Origin: Hevea brasiliensis
Lineage: Eukaryota; Streptophyta; Magnoliopsida; Malpighiales; Euphorbiaceae
Reading direction: 5' to 3'
Assembly: GCF_030052815.1 (NCBI RefSeq)
Contig: NC_079496.1
Coordinates: forward strand, 67,507,652 to 67,571,651
DNA: 64,000 nucleotides
Positions 23,587-35,279 of this stretch are shown here, one piece after another. The translations under genes and the position numbers were made by a program. A model generated the notes under the pieces. It had not been told where the DNA came from and made no database searches. It worked only from the letters and a program-made list of their open reading frames with translations. The first letter of the stretch is position 1. Every line of letters starts with the position of its first letter.

Positions 23587-24296
23587 ACAGTTTTCTGGGT
23601 TTAGCTGGATACTACCGTCGATTTGTGAAAGGGTTCTCCATGTTGGCATCTCTATTGACTAAGCTACTTCGAAAAGATGTGAAATTTCAGTGGACGAATA
23701 AATGCCAATAGAGTTTTGATGAATTAAAAAGGTGTTTGACTGAGGCTTCAGTCCTGAATTTACCTACCCCAGGTAAAGAATACACAATATATAGTGATGC
23801 TTCTCATAATGGATTAGGTTGTGTACTGATGCAAGATTGGAATGTCATTGCCTATGCATCACACTAGTTGAAACTGCATGAGAGGAACTATCCGACACAT
23901 GACTTGGAGCTTGCAGCTATTGTGTTCGCTCTTAAGATCTGGAAACACTATTTGTATGGGGAAAAATATTACATCTACACAGATCATAAGAGTTTGAAGT
24001 ATTTGGGCACTCAGAAAGAGTTGAATTTGAGACAGAGGAGATGGTTAGAGTTGATAAAAGACTATGATTATCTGATAGACTATCAGCCAGGGAAAGCAAA
24101 TGTGGTGGCTGACGCCTTAAGTCGCAAGACTATGGCAAGTCTACGGGTTACTCCTTTATCTATGGTACATGAGTTGAGAGTATTACATGCCAGCTTAGAG
24201 ATTAATGATGAGGGGCAAACAACAGTTGCATGGCATGTACAGCCAATGTTAATTGATCAGATCAGAATGGCTGCTCAGAATGATCAGAAATTTTAG
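23587..24296 (+). pseudogene. GyA2 RT C-terminus and RNase H
   Basis: FLGLAGYYRRFVKGFS starts at the RT thumb. RNaseH follows with [36 protein letters not shown] and [12 protein letters not shown], then the tether [10 protein letters not shown]. The frame is held but stopped by TAG near 23706, 23865 and 24294; at 23706 and 23865 relatives have Gln. The RNaseH acidic residues I can see are intact. Confidence 0.9.
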
Positions 24297-25250
24297 AAGC
24301 TGTTAGAAGAAGTTCGACAAGGCAAGAAACCTGATTTCTCAATAAGAGATGACGGTCTACTGCTTCACCAGGGTAGAATGTGCGTTCCTAATGATGTTGA
24401 CTTGAAATAGATCATTTTGAAGGAAGCACATGAGTCTCCTTTTTCTATACACCCTGGTGGCATAAAAATGTATAGAAGGCTAAAGGAGCATTACTAGTGG
24501 ATGGGTATGAAAAGAAATATGGCAGAATTTATTTTCAAATGCCTAACTTGCCAGCAAGTGAAGGCAGAGCATCAAGTACCAGCTGGTTTGTTACATCCAC
24601 TACCAGTACTGGAATGGAAATGGGAGAGAATAACTATGGATTTTGTGATGGGACTTCCGAGGACACAAAAGAGTCATGATGTAGTATGGGTCATTGTTGA
24701 TAGACTGACCAAGTCTGCTCATTTTCTGCCAGTTCGGATGGACTACAGTTTAGAAAGATTGGCCAAGTTATACATTGATGAGATTGTGAGACTACATGGA
24801 GTGCCAGTATCCATTGTATCAGACAGAGATCCTAGGTTCACTTCTAGATTATGGGGTAGTCTTCAAAGAGCCTTAGGAACTAGATTAAACTTCAGCACAG
24901 CATTCTACCCACAGATACATGGCCAGTCTGAGAGGGTAATTCAGATCTTGGAGGACATGCTACGGGCTTGTGTGATTGAGTTTGAGGGTAGTTGGGACAC
25001 ACACTTGCCTTTGATTGAGTTTGCTTAAAACAATAGCTACCAATCAAGCATCGGGATGCCTCCATATGAAGCTTTGTATGGCAGAAAGTACAGAACTCCC
25101 CTGTGTTGGGATGAAGTAGGTGAAAGGAAGATGATTGGGCCCGAAATTATTCAGCAGACCGAGGAGAAGATCAGGTTGATCAGAGATCGACTCAAAGCTA
25201 CATCAGATCGTCAGAAGTCCTACATTGATTTAAAAAAGAAGGGATATTGA
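24297..25250 (+). pseudogene. GyA2 integrase, core
   Basis: An HHCC zinc region (HESPFSIHPGG through [10 protein letters not shown]) is followed by the catalytic core: Asp in [10 protein letters not shown], Asp in [11 protein letters not shown], and Glu in HGQSERVIQ. The D-D-35-E triad is therefore present. The frame is the same as in RNaseH, with TAG near 24408 and 24496 and TAA at 25026. A frameshift near 25250 moves it to the next frame. It would insert cDNA in the nucleus if intact. Confidence 0.92.
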
Positions 25251-25720
25251 GTATACAGTGGGTGATAAAGTATTCCTCAAGGTTTCCCCTTGGAAGAAAA
25301 TTATGAGATTCGGTAGAAAGGGAAAACTGAGTCCTCGTTTTATCGGGCCATATGAGGTTTTGGATAGAGTGGGTCCTTTGGCATATCGTTTGGCACTACC
25401 TCTAGAGTTAGAAAAGATACATAATGTCTTCCATGTGTCTATGTTGAGGAGGTATCGATCATACTCATCTCATGTACTACCAATAGAAAAAATTGAAGTG
25501 AATCCAGACCTCACATATGAGGAAGAACCCATAGAGATTCTGGCTTATGAGGTGAAGCAGCTATGGAACAAGCAGATACCGTTAGTGAAAGTGCTGTGGA
25601 ATCATCATTCGGGCTAAGAAGCTACTTGGGAACGAGAGGAGGATATGAGGAGACAGCACCCATAGCTGTTCAGAAATTGATACCAAGTAAAATTTCGAGA
25701 TGAAATTTATTTTAAGGGGG
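25251..25720 (+). pseudogene. GyA2 integrase C-terminus with chromodomain-like tail
   Basis: GDKVFLKVSPWK and KGKLSPRFIGPYEVL are the GPY/F-type region, followed by KIHNVFHVSMLRRY. A tail near 25530-25660 contains IEILAYEVKQLWNKQIPLVK, then a V-L-W-N-H-H segment and E-A-T-W-E. This matches the chromodomain tail of plant chromoviruses in layout. The frame stops at 25615 (TAA). The tail is thought to steer insertion to heterochromatin in this lineage, which fits the nesting seen here. Confidence 0.85.
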
Positions 25721-25727
25721 GAAGAAT
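25710..25727 (+). other. GyA2 polypurine tract
   Basis: TTTTAAGGGGGGAAGAAT lies directly before the 3' LTR head TGTAATACCCC. Confidence 0.85.
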
Positions 25728-27052
25728 TGTAATACCCCTATTTGTATAGCCTGGTATATTTCACTGTTTCGGTGACCAGTGTCGATCCGGATAATTAAAG
25801 GGATTAGGACCACGTCTAAGACACCTAGTTAAGCCCTGAACACAAATAATTAGTTGTTGTCAAATAGTTAACTATAAATAAGAAAAACAAAACACAAGAA
25901 GTTAAATGAGCCGAGAGTCACAGCGATGGGTGACCTTCTCGGGAAAGACTGCGAGGTCAGTCTAAACTCAAATTTCGAACCATAAAATGTGACGCCGCGG
26001 TCCTTAAGACTATTGTTAACATAGTAGAAAATAGAAAATTACAAAAAAGAATTGTTAAGTAGGTCAAATAGTTAGGTCAAGGATCCAAAAGAAATATTGA
26101 ATTACTTGCAAACCGGATCTAACTGACGAGGGGCAATTTGGTCAATTTACCCCTAGAGCTGACTCCTGACCTAACTGTCCAATAAAATCAGAGAAAAGAA
26201 AATTTCGGGATCAAGAATTAAATTAAAGAAGAATGGAAGAAAAAAAAGGAAAAGAAATTGCATTAATGACATCATGTGGTGACCTAATCATGATCATAAA
26301 AATAATTACATTTAATTTTATTTTTGACTAAGTCAAAAATTGAATAAATATACAATAAAAATAACTAAATAAAGAAAATTAAAATTTGGTCTTCTTCATC
26401 ACTTTAGGCCGCCACTCTTCCTCCTCTCTCTCTCTAAATTTATTTTTCCTTTCCTCCATTAAAGCTCCCTTTGAGCTTTTGTAATCTTAAAACACCCCAT
26501 AAATCCCTTAGAAAATTAGTATAAGTCCTTAAATTAAGCTTCAAGGAAGAGTTTGGGAGAAGTTAAATCAAAGAAAAATTTGAGGATTGGAAGATTGAAA
26601 TACAAAGAAAAGGTTAGTGCTTGTTCCCTTCAAATTCTATTTAAATTTTTGTTTATGTAGTAGAATATAAATTTAGAATTGATAAAAGAAATGAAACAAA
26701 CCAAGTGTGTGGATGATATGTGAAATTCGGTCAACATATAAGATTTGAGAAAAGAATCAAAACCAACAAATTAGGTAACCAAAATGTGGTATGTGGGTGA
26801 AATTAGAACTCCCATACCTATTAAGAATTAGAAAGTCAACAAATTGACTTGAATAGTATCGTGAATAGTAACCCCAAAATATAAATTTTAAAAAACGTCA
26901 AGTTTAGCATATTAAAGTTAGGTATAAGTAGATTTAAATTCATTTTTGGACTTATGATAATTGTGATACTGAAACACTGTGAAACTGTGTGTTTCAGTTG
27001 AAAAGAATACCGGGAAAGAACCCGAGGCATCGAGTCAAGGCCAAGAGGCGAC
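25728..27052 (+). repeat. GyA2 3' LTR, first part
   Basis: This is the family LTR head through the upstream inverted repeat, ending at CCAAGAGGCGAC. About 1 kb present in GyA1 is missing near 26730. The remainder resumes at 32449 with GTGCACAAC. Thirteen bases expected between the two parts are gone. Confidence 0.88.
26969..26997 (+). promoter_or_regulatory. Upstream inverted repeat CTGAAACAC/GTGTTTCAG, GyA2 copy
   Basis: Both 9-bp arms are perfect with an 11-bp spacer. The TATA-like region that should follow was lost at the GyA3 junction. Confidence 0.65.
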
Positions 27053-29200
27053 TAATACCCCTATTTGTATAGCCTGGTATATTTTACTATTCCGGTGATC
27101 GGTGTCAGTCTGGGTAATTTAGGGGATTAGGACTACACTTAAGACAACTAGATAAGCCCTAAACACATATAATTAGTAATTGTCAATTAGTTAAATATAA
27201 ATAAGAAAAACAGAACACAAGAAGTTAAATGAGCCAAGAGTCACAGCGATGAGTGACCTTCTCGGGAAGGATTACGAAGTCGATTTAAACTCAAATTTTG
27301 AACTGTAAAATGTGACACCGCGGTCCTTAGGACTATTGTGAACACAGTGGAAAAGAGAAAATCATGAAAAAGAATTGTTAAGCTGGTCAAATAATTAGAT
27401 CAAGAATCCAGAAGAAATATTGAATTATTTGTAAATCGGATCGAACCGGCGAGGAGGAATTTGGTCAATTGACCCGTAGAGCTGACTTCTGACCTAACTG
27501 TCAAATAAAATTGGAGAAAAGAAAATTTCAGAATCGGGAATTAAATTAAAGAACTAATGAAAAAATAAATGGAAAAAAAAAGGAAAATGAAAAAGTGAAA
27601 AGTGATGACATCATGCATGATGTAATAAAAATTATAATTAAAATTTAATTAATTTAATTTATGATCTTCCTAAAGGATAAATTCATAAAAGAAAAAGAAA
27701 AGAAAGAGAAAAAAAAACTCATCTTCTCCCTTTAACCGTCCTCCCTCTCTCATCTCTCCCTCACTAAAACAACCACCATTGAAGCTCATTTTTTAGCTTG
27801 AATATTACAAAATTCCACCATAAAAAAATTACTCATCATAGTTAAAACTTATTTTGGCAACTAGAAGAGGAGCTTGAAGAAGAAAGAAAAAAGAAAGGAA
27901 GAGATTGGAAGAGATTGAAAATTCCATATAAGATTAGTAAGCAAACTTGACTTTTTTAGTTTAATCAATGTATTTATAGCATAAAGAACTTATAAATATG
28001 CTTAAAATGAAATGAAAATAATTATTGGAGGACTAGAAGTAAATTTGGCCAGCTAGGGTTTGTGATGGAAATGCTTGTGTCTTGATTGAATTAATTATGT
28101 TAGGAAGCTTAATTGAGTGATGGAGTGATGTTAGTAAGCTTAGAATTAATTAAATGTAACAATTAGTGTAGTTAGGGTTTTGGCACCTAGGGTTTGGAAG
28201 ACAAAAATGTGAAAATTTGTTAAATGATGTTTTTGACCTTGTTGGAGTTGAGAAATGGTCATTTGTGACCAATTGAGGTATGTTGAAAGTGTTAGAATTA
28301 GGTTTAGATTTGGATTGGATGTGAGCAGTATGCAGGCGGCATGACCAAGGTCCCTTTCAGGGACTAAAACTGAAAATTTACAAGCCCAATCGGTGTGAGA
28401 CCAATTGGGAATGAAACTAGACACAAAATGACACATTTTTCATTTAGGAATCATGCCCAAAAAGTGACCGAAACCTAGTGAACAAATTGACCAAATCCGA
28501 ACTTAGGCAATCTGACCTTTGCAAAAATGACCAAATGAACAGTGTTTATTCATTTGGCCATAACTTAGGCTAGGCAGGACTAAATGACTTGAAATTTTAC
28601 CAATAGAAATCTGAGATATAGACCTAAAACTTTCATGAAGAATATAAACCCAAATTATGCCCTTAACCAAGTCATTTAGCCACCCAAAGTTGGTGACCTA
28701 AAACTGCCAGAACCCAGAAATTTGCCCAGAAATCTAGTTAAGTCCAATCCGGTAACTATGATTCAAATGGCTATAACTTGAGCTACAAAACTCCAAATAG
28801 AGTGATTCAAAAAGGAGAATAAAGTTAAGACAATAAAGAACAATTTCTATGAAGAAAACTTAGCCAAATTCTAACAGCAACATGACCAATGGAACAGTGC
28901 AACATGACCAATGGAACAGTGCAACATAAGACACCAAAACTGAAAATTTGAAATTTTGTGTAAAAGACTTAAGTTTTGAGAAAATAACTAAAACCAATAA
29001 ATTAGGCAACCAAAATGTAGTATGCAGTTGAAGTTGGAATTCTCATACCTATTAAGCCTTAGAAAGTCAACAAATTGACTTGAATAGTATCATGAATAGT
29101 AACCTCGAAACACAAATTTTAAAGAATGCCAATTTTAGCATATTAAAGCTAGGTAAAAGTCAATTTGAATTTATTTTTGGATTTATGTTAAGTCATGAGA

Positions 29201-29229
29201 CTGAAACACTGTGAAACTATGTGTTTCAG
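29201..29229 (+). promoter_or_regulatory. Upstream inverted repeat CTGAAACAC/GTGTTTCAG, GyA3 copy
   Basis: It has perfect 9-bp arms with an 11-bp spacer. It ends 58 bp before the TATA-like box at 29288. Confidence 0.65.
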
Positions 29230-29287
29230 TGAAAAAGAATACCGGAAAAGAACCCGAGAGATCGAGTCAAGGCCAAGAGGTGACTCG

Positions 29288-29294
29288 TATAAGG
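29288..29294 (+). promoter_or_regulatory. GyA3 TATA-like box TATAAGG
   Basis: It is followed by TTTGTGCACAAC, as in GyB and GyC. The likely start of the element RNA is a short way downstream. Confidence 0.55.
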
Positions 29295-29814
29295 TTTGTG
29301 CACAACATGAAATTTGTCTTTAAATTTCTTTTGCAATTATATAAAATGAATTGTGATTTATTTTGATTGCAACTTTGTGATTAAAATGAACAAGTTGTGT
29401 TGGCCTAAATTGTTGTAAAGTTTAATTGTATGTGGTTGATTTGGCAATAAATGTTTGATAAATTGTTAAGATAGTTTTGAAACCATAGTGTCATGACCAT
29501 ATATTTGAATACCTCACTAGCATGACTAGTGGGGGAAATCAATTTTGAATTTTGATTCCTTCTCTGGCTAAAGTGTTGAGGTGTGTGCCAGTAGAAGAAG
29601 AAAAAGAATGGGTTCCCATATATTTGAGCTAACTAGCCTTGTGTTGTGACTTCTCCTTATCCTCTGGCTATTGAGATTATATTTGTTTCGAATGGCATGA
29701 TATAACTGTGTGGTTTTATGTAAATGGTTTTGAGACTTTTGAAATAAAATTGTTTGAACTAAAATCTTGGAAATCATGTTTTGTATTGATATCACTTATT
29801 CAGTTTAATTTTTG

Positions 29815-29820
29815 AATAAA
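29815..29820 (+). terminator. Candidate poly(A) signal AATAAA, GyA3
   Basis: It lies 48 nt before the hairpin, the same spacing as in GyA1 and GyA2. Confidence 0.45.
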
Positions 29821-29867
29821 TATATTTTAAATTCTGCATAAAGATTATTTTAGTATGTTGTGCACCA

Positions 29868-29907
29868 CTGAGTCCTAGTACTCAGCGATAGCTATTATTG
29901 CTGTCGC
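29868..29907 (+). other. Conserved LTR two-stem hairpin, GyA3 copy
   Basis: CTGAGT/ACTCAG (6 bp) runs directly into GCGATAGC/GCTGTCGC (8 bp, one G-U). GTTGTGCACCA precedes it. Confidence 0.82.
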
Positions 29908-30643
29908 AGATATAGAGACTAGAGGAGCAGCAAAGTGAGCTACTGAGGATTGAGGAGCTACCTACTTTGAAGTTATAGGGTATATTTGATACCCTGAATG
30001 TAAAAATTATTTTGATGTATGTAAATGTATGTAACTGTATGGACATGTAAAATTGGTTATGAGCAGTTGTATAAAGTTGTATAGAGTTGTATAGAGTTGT
30101 ATAAAGTTGTATAAAGCTTGTAATTAATTTTAGTTTGGATTTTTCCTAACGTAAATTTTTTGAATGATGTATATAAATTGTTTTATCTTTATTGAAATAT
30201 GAATGGAAATATTTTGTTTTAATTTGAATGAAATTGAATTATGGTATTTTGGTGATGTTGAATTTTGGAAATTGAGAAATGATGTTGAAATTGGTTGGGA
30301 TAGATATTGAAATGATGAAGTTGTTGAGATAAATCTTTGGAAGTGCTTTTTACAGGTATTTGAAGAACTGTTTTTTCAAAATACAGACGGCATTCTGCTG
30401 AAATTTTTATAAAATTTGGAGAAAAATAAAATGTGGCAAAAATCTTAACTAGTTTTCAAACTCTAATTAAATGTTTTGATACCTATTAGAAAATGCTCAC
30501 CACTCATAAAAAGTAAGAAAATTGTTTTAAAATCCCTTGTAGGGTACTTAATGAGTTATTGATAGGTGAAGTTCGGTAGTTCATTAGGTATTCTACAGGA
30601 TTATGTTATGCCTTACAGAGGGGTAAGGTGTGACATGTTTTAG

Positions 30644-30655
30644 TGGTATCAGAGC
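30644..30655 (+). other. GyA3 primer-binding site
   Basis: TGGTATCAGAGC lies eight bases after the 5' LTR end, complementary to the 3' end of initiator-Met tRNA. Confidence 0.93.
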
Positions 30656-30823
30656 AAATTTTTAAAGTACGTTTTAACTTGTGAATTTGTGTCTTTTCTT
30701 TGTTAAGTACAACTGCTCAATGTCCTTATCTGTTACATACAATGCATTACATCATAAATATGAACTAATGGAGGGAATCTCCTTGTGTTATTTATTCAGG
30801 AGATATCCTAACTTCAGATTGAA

Positions 30824-31890
30824 ATGGAAGAAGGGGATCGCTCTGTTGAGCAATCTGTTGAAGCTGAGGCACAAGGGGAAGCCCCAACTCTACAGAATGT
30901 CAGTGGGTCAGTGGCACCAACCCCACAAATACCGCAGTTTCCTGCACAGTTTTCATAGCAGATGGCGGCAATGTTTCAATAAATGGCTAGGGCTATGCCT
31001 GCTCAAGCTCCATCCCAGACTCTGGTGGTGCAACCTCAAGCTCCAGTCAGGCAGTATGACAAGCTGTTGAAGTATGGGGCTACGGAATTTAAGGGTACAA
31101 TAGACCCTTTAAAGGCAGAGCAATGGCTGGAAAGAATGGACTGAGTGTTCAAGAAGCTGCACTGCTAAATGAACTAAAATTTGAGTACTCAGTATCGTTA
31201 CTGCAAGGGGATGCATATGATTGGTGGAAGACCATCCTCCATAGCTTGGCTGAACCACCAGTACTGACCTGGGATGACTTCATTAGAGAATTCAAACAGA
31301 AATACATCCCAGATGCATACGTGGATCAAAAACTACAAGAATTTCTAAGTCTAAAGCAAGGGAGTAAATCAGTGGTAGAATATGAGAGGGAGTTCTCCTG
31401 CTTAAGCCACTATGCTGGGAGTCTCCTTTCTACGAGCAAGGAAAGGTGCAAGAGATTTGAGAAGGGTTTAAAGCCTAGCCTACGGATGCAAGTAGTGGGA
31501 TTCAAACACAATAATTTCTCAGAGCTAGTTTCTCAAGTACTTGAGTTGGAAAGAATTGAATCAGAAGCGACCCCAGCAAAAGAAAAATTAGAGAAAGCTA
31601 AAAAATCAGAGAAAGACAAGGGGGAAAAGTCAGTAGAGCAAAGTCCTAGTGGTACCTCTGGAAAGAAAAAGAAATTTGGGGGACCTAGCAGAGGTCGAGG
31701 TGAAAGGTTTGGAAGGGGCAGATTCTCTGGACAGAGACCCCCTAGGTCTGGTCAGCAGTCAAATAGGGGTTTACAACCTCCCCGCCCCTGTGAGACTTGT
31801 GGCAAGGTTCATGGGGGAGAATGCTATTAGGCAACAGGAGCCTGTTTTAACTGTGGAGGCAAGGGTCACATTGCAAAAAGATTACACTAG
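30824..31890 (+). pseudogene. GyA3 gag, broken
   Basis: The ATG at 30824 (MEEGDRSVEQ) starts the frame. TAG at about 30956 and TAA at about 30980 interrupt a Gln/Pro-rich N-terminus. YDKLLKYGATEFKG and QWLERMD lead to TGA near 31141 and a frameshift. The retrotransposon-gag fold then continues in the frame of 31123-31830: GDAYDWWKTI, FKQKYIPDAYVDQKLQEFL and EYEREF. A basic linker with RGRGERFGRGRFSG follows, then CETCGKVHGGECY and a second half-knuckle CFNCGGKGHI that lacks its last Cys in frame. It would bind and package element RNA if intact. Confidence 0.9.
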
Positions 31891-31927
31891 TGCTCCTAGA
31901 TTTGGTCCAGCTCCTACTACTGTAGAA

Positions 31928-32448
31928 AGCTTGTAATTAATTTTGGTTTGGATTTTTCCTAATGTAAATTTTTGGAATGATGTATATAAATTGTTTTATC
32001 TTTCTTGAAATATGAATGGAAATATTTTGTTTTAATTTAAATGAAATTGAATTATGGTATTTTGATAATCTTGAATTTTGGAAATTGAGAAATGATGTTG
32101 AAATTGGTTGGGATGGATGTTGAAATGATGAAGTTGTTGAGCTAAATCTTTGGAAGTGCTTTTTACAGGTATTTGAAGAACTATTTTCTTAAAATATAGA
32201 CGGCACTCTGCCAAAATTTTTATAAAATTTGCAGAAAAATAAAATGGGACGAAAATCTTAACTAGTTTTCAAATTCTAATTAAATGTTTTGATACCTATT
32301 AGAAAATGCTCACCACTTATAAAAAGTAAGAAAATTGTTTTAAAATTCCTTGTAAGGTACTTAATGAGTTATCGATAGGTGAAGTTCGGTAGTTCATTAG
32401 GTATTCTACGGGATCATGTTATGCCTTACAGAGGGGTAAGATGTGACA
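31928..32448 (+). repeat. GyA3 3' LTR, last 0.5 kb
   Basis: It matches 30112-30635 of the 5' LTR closely. Everything upstream in this LTR, plus pol, is deleted. Confidence 0.9.
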
Positions 32449-32945
32449 GTGCACAACATCGCTATTATTTAAAATTCACTTACAAAGTGCATGAAATGAA
32501 TTACTTACATTGCAAAATGTGTATTATGCTTTTGACTTAAATTATTGAAAGTTTACTTGCATGTGTTTGAAATGGCAATAAATGTTTAGTAAATTGTAAA
32601 GATAGTTTTGAAACCACAGTGTCATGACCATATATTTGAATACCTCACTAGAATGACTAGTGGGAAGAAATAGTTTCGAATTTTGATTCCTTCTCTGGCT
32701 GAAGTGTTGAGGTGTGTGCCAGTAGAAAAAGAAATTGAATGGATATCCATATATTTGAGCTAGCTACCCTTGTGATGTGATTTCTCATAAGCCTCTGGCT
32801 ATTGAGATGATTATTGTTTTGAATGGCATGATAAAACTGTGTGTTTTTATGAAATTTGTTTTGAGAATTCCTAAATGAAATTGTTTAGACTAAAAGTTTA
32901 TAAATCATGTTTTATATCTGTTTCTCATTTTCTGTTCAATATTTG

Positions 32946-32951
32946 AATAAA
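32946..32951 (+). terminator. Candidate poly(A) signal AATAAA, GyA2
   Basis: It lies 47 nt before the hairpin. Confidence 0.45.
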
Positions 32952-32997
32952 TGTGTTTTGAATTATGCATAAATGTATTTTAGTATTTTGTGCACCA

Positions 32998-33037
32998 CTG
33001 AGTCATAGTACTCAGCGATGGCTGTTATTGCTATCGC
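32998..33037 (+). other. Conserved LTR two-stem hairpin, GyA2 copy
   Basis: CTGAGT/ACTCAG runs into GCGATGGC/GCTATCGC. Compared with GyA3, both arms of the second stem changed (A to G, G to A), and the stem still pairs through one G-U. Confidence 0.82.
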
Positions 33038-33671
33038 AGATATAGAGACTAGAGGAGCAGTAGAGTGAGCTGCTAAAGATCTTGGAGCTACACCCCCTGA
33101 AGTTTTGTCGGGTATATTTTATACCCTGTTTGTAATATTTATTTTGATGTATGTAAATGTATGTACATGTAATAACTGGTCATGAGCAGTTGTATAGAGT
33201 TTATAATAATATTATTTTGGATTTGCTTATGTAAAGTTTGGCTGATGAATGTAAATTGATTTTACTTTAATGAAATTATTTAGTATTATTTTTTATGATA
33301 TTGAAATTGATAATTATGTTGGAATTTTGGAGTTTGGGAAAAATTGATGTTGAGTTTGTTGTGGTAGTGATGGATTATGATGAAAAAGAATTATTGGAAG
33401 TGTTTTTATAGGTTTTTTAAGAACTGTTTTCCCTAAATATAGACGGTTCTCTACTGAAATTTTTCTAAAAATTGCAGAAAAATAAAAATGGACAAAATTT
33501 TGAACTAGTTTTTAAACTACTTTTAAAAATAAGAAATGCTCACCACTTCTAAAAAGTAAGAAAATGGTTTTAAAATCCCTTGTAGGGTACTTAAATCGTT
33601 AGGTGAAGTTCAGTAGTTCATTAGGTATTCTACGGGATCATGTTATGCCTTACAGAGGGTAAGGTGTGACA

Positions 33672-34084
33672 CAAATGCATGTGAACATATGTGTCAGAGA
33701 CCCATTTTTGCTGAAAATCCCTCAGAAAATCCGACCATGTGAGGATTGGGGGCTCCACTAGACTATGGGGGATGGTCTTCCACCACTCATATGCATCTCA
33801 TTGCAGCAAAGAAACAGTGTACTCGAACTTTAGTTCTTCTGTACAGTGTAGCTTCTTAAACACCCTTTCCATTCTCTCCAACCTACTGCTTAGCTTCTAG
33901 CGGATACAAAGTTCCCTTAAATTCAATTGCCCCATACTTTATCAGTTTATCATACTGTCTGGCTGGAGGTTGGGGTTGCACTACTGGTGTTTGAGTTGGG
34001 ATTTGGGTGGGATACTTCAAGCCATTTATTGGAATAATGCAGCCATCTGCTGAGCAAACTAAGCAAGAAACAGCGGCATGGGTG
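33672..34084 (-). pseudogene. GyC gag, middle part
   Basis: Read from 34084 leftward: a Pro/Gln-rich stretch, then QYDKLIKYGAIEFKG, WWKTI, EPPILTW, and TYVHMHL ending at the GyA2 junction. It matches the GyA3 gag at 31030-31330. Stops and at least one frameshift are present. The five bases GGGTG at 34080-34084 are the target duplication of the solo Copia LTR. Confidence 0.88.
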
Positions 34085-35125
34085 TGTTAGTAATATGCCC
34101 TAGAGCATATCATTTAATATGTATCTTGTACATGTTTTTATTAATAAAAGGCATTTCCACTTTTCCGTTTACATAATATATTTATGTGTAATAGAAAAGG
34201 TCCATTGATATTTTGTTAGAATTATATTCTTAAGTTGTTAAGAATATGAGTGACAGTATTTCTAGTACAAAGTATCATAAATAGGTTCACAATCGAGCAT
34301 ACTTCACAATAAGGACATGACTTATCCAGAAAGATTGTATTCATGTTTGTTCCCAAGTTATTTATATGAGATATAAATAAGATAGAATGGTGAGTCTCAT
34401 GCCATATAACAAACATGATAGGCACTTATACATGATAAGTAGGTCGAACCAGTGACGCTTATGACAAGCACATGGAGTTTACTGTTGTCAATGTATTATC
34501 ATAAATCATATCAGTGCATATAATCTTTAGACCTGAGATAGCACAATTATCTTGTATATAGGTGGTTTGAGTTTGATACTACTTTCATACTTGTACTGTG
34601 TATGGGTATATGGGCATGTGTTGGCTCCTACTAGTTATATATGGAGGTAGGTGTTGATCAAGATGGAATCTGTTCCTCTAAGTAAATAGGGATAAAATCC
34701 TATGTTCATTTAATTATTCTTGATGTTTCAAGTTCCTGGCCAGGACAAATAGATTTAATCAGAAAAGAGTTTCTGATGAGAAAATCTTTTTAATCAAGAA
34801 CTGGAATTAAAAGAGAACATAATATTCATAGCAAATGGGGTTTGACATAAACTATGACTCCAGCTTGAATTGGGATTTTGTAACAGAGAGATTCTAGTGC
34901 ATGGTAACATATGATTATAGGTTCATTTAAGTTAAACCTTATTACTGATTGGGTGGCCATGGCATGCTATGCTAGGTGTTAACCATGGTTTATGAGGTGC
35001 ATAAAATGATTTAGAGAAATCATTTATGGTAAGAAGGAGTTCTGATGATATTAAGTGTTGATATCATGTCTCATTGCCAATTAGTGATGAGCCTAGTAAG
35101 TCACACATATACACAAGTAATCATC

Positions 35126-35279
35126 AAATTAAATATGATTTAATTAATTAATTAAAGAGTTTAATTGATTAATTAAATAGGTTGGGTTTGCAATTAGATT
35201 GCAAATTAAATATGATTTAATTAATTAATTAAAGAGTTTAATTGATTAATTAAATAGGTTGGGTTTGCAATTAGATTGC
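35126..35279. repeat. 77-bp tandem duplication within the solo Copia LTR
   Basis: Units at 35126-35202 and 35203-35279 are essentially identical. Cop1 LTRs have one copy at the same place. The unit is rich in TTAATTAATTAA. Confidence 0.93.

Larger units (their letters stand above)
27053..30635 (+). repeat. GyA3 5' LTR
   Basis: This 3.58-kb LTR runs from the truncated head to GTGTGACA. It includes a 22-bp tandem duplication (28880-28923), a five-copy 10-bp run of GTTGTATAAA type (30066-30115), the promoter inverted repeat and the two-stem hairpin. Confidence 0.93.
27053..32448 (+). mobile_element. GyA3: deletion derivative of the same Gypsy family, nested in the GyA2 3' LTR
   Basis: It consists of a nearly full 5' LTR (27053-30635), a primer-binding site, a broken gag (30824-31890) and then only the last 0.5 kb of the 3' LTR (31928-32448). 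The joint from gag into the 3' LTR falls at AAAGCTTGTAATT, which also occurs in the LTR, so short homology may have guided the deletion. The LTR starts TAATACCCC, having lost the terminal TG, and no target duplication is left. An origin by recombination between related LTRs rather than a simple insertion is possible. Confidence 0.8.
23064..33671 (+). mobile_element. GyA2: Gypsy element, internally deleted, carrying GyA3
   Basis: It has a truncated 5' LTR (23064-23586), the end of RT, RNaseH and integrase (23587-25720), a purine tract, and a 3' LTR (25728-27052 plus 32449-33671) split by GyA3. One deletion removed most of the 5' LTR, gag, protease and half of RT. Flanks TAACT and CAAAT agree at three of five bases, so they are an aged target duplication or none. 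The insertion site in GyC gag is supported because the gag frame lines up across it (YV upstream, EFLSLK downstream). Confidence 0.85.
32449..33671 (+). repeat. GyA2 3' LTR, second part
   Basis: It resumes at GTGCACAAC and runs to GTGTGACA. It includes the hairpin with a G-U pair moved to the other strand of the stem. It ends at the GyC gag flank. Confidence 0.88.

Noticed and set aside
30681..31070. A 129-codon frame at the start of the GyA3 internal region.
   Set aside because: It lies out of frame with the recognisable gag that starts at 30824 and spans the same bases. It is a shadow.
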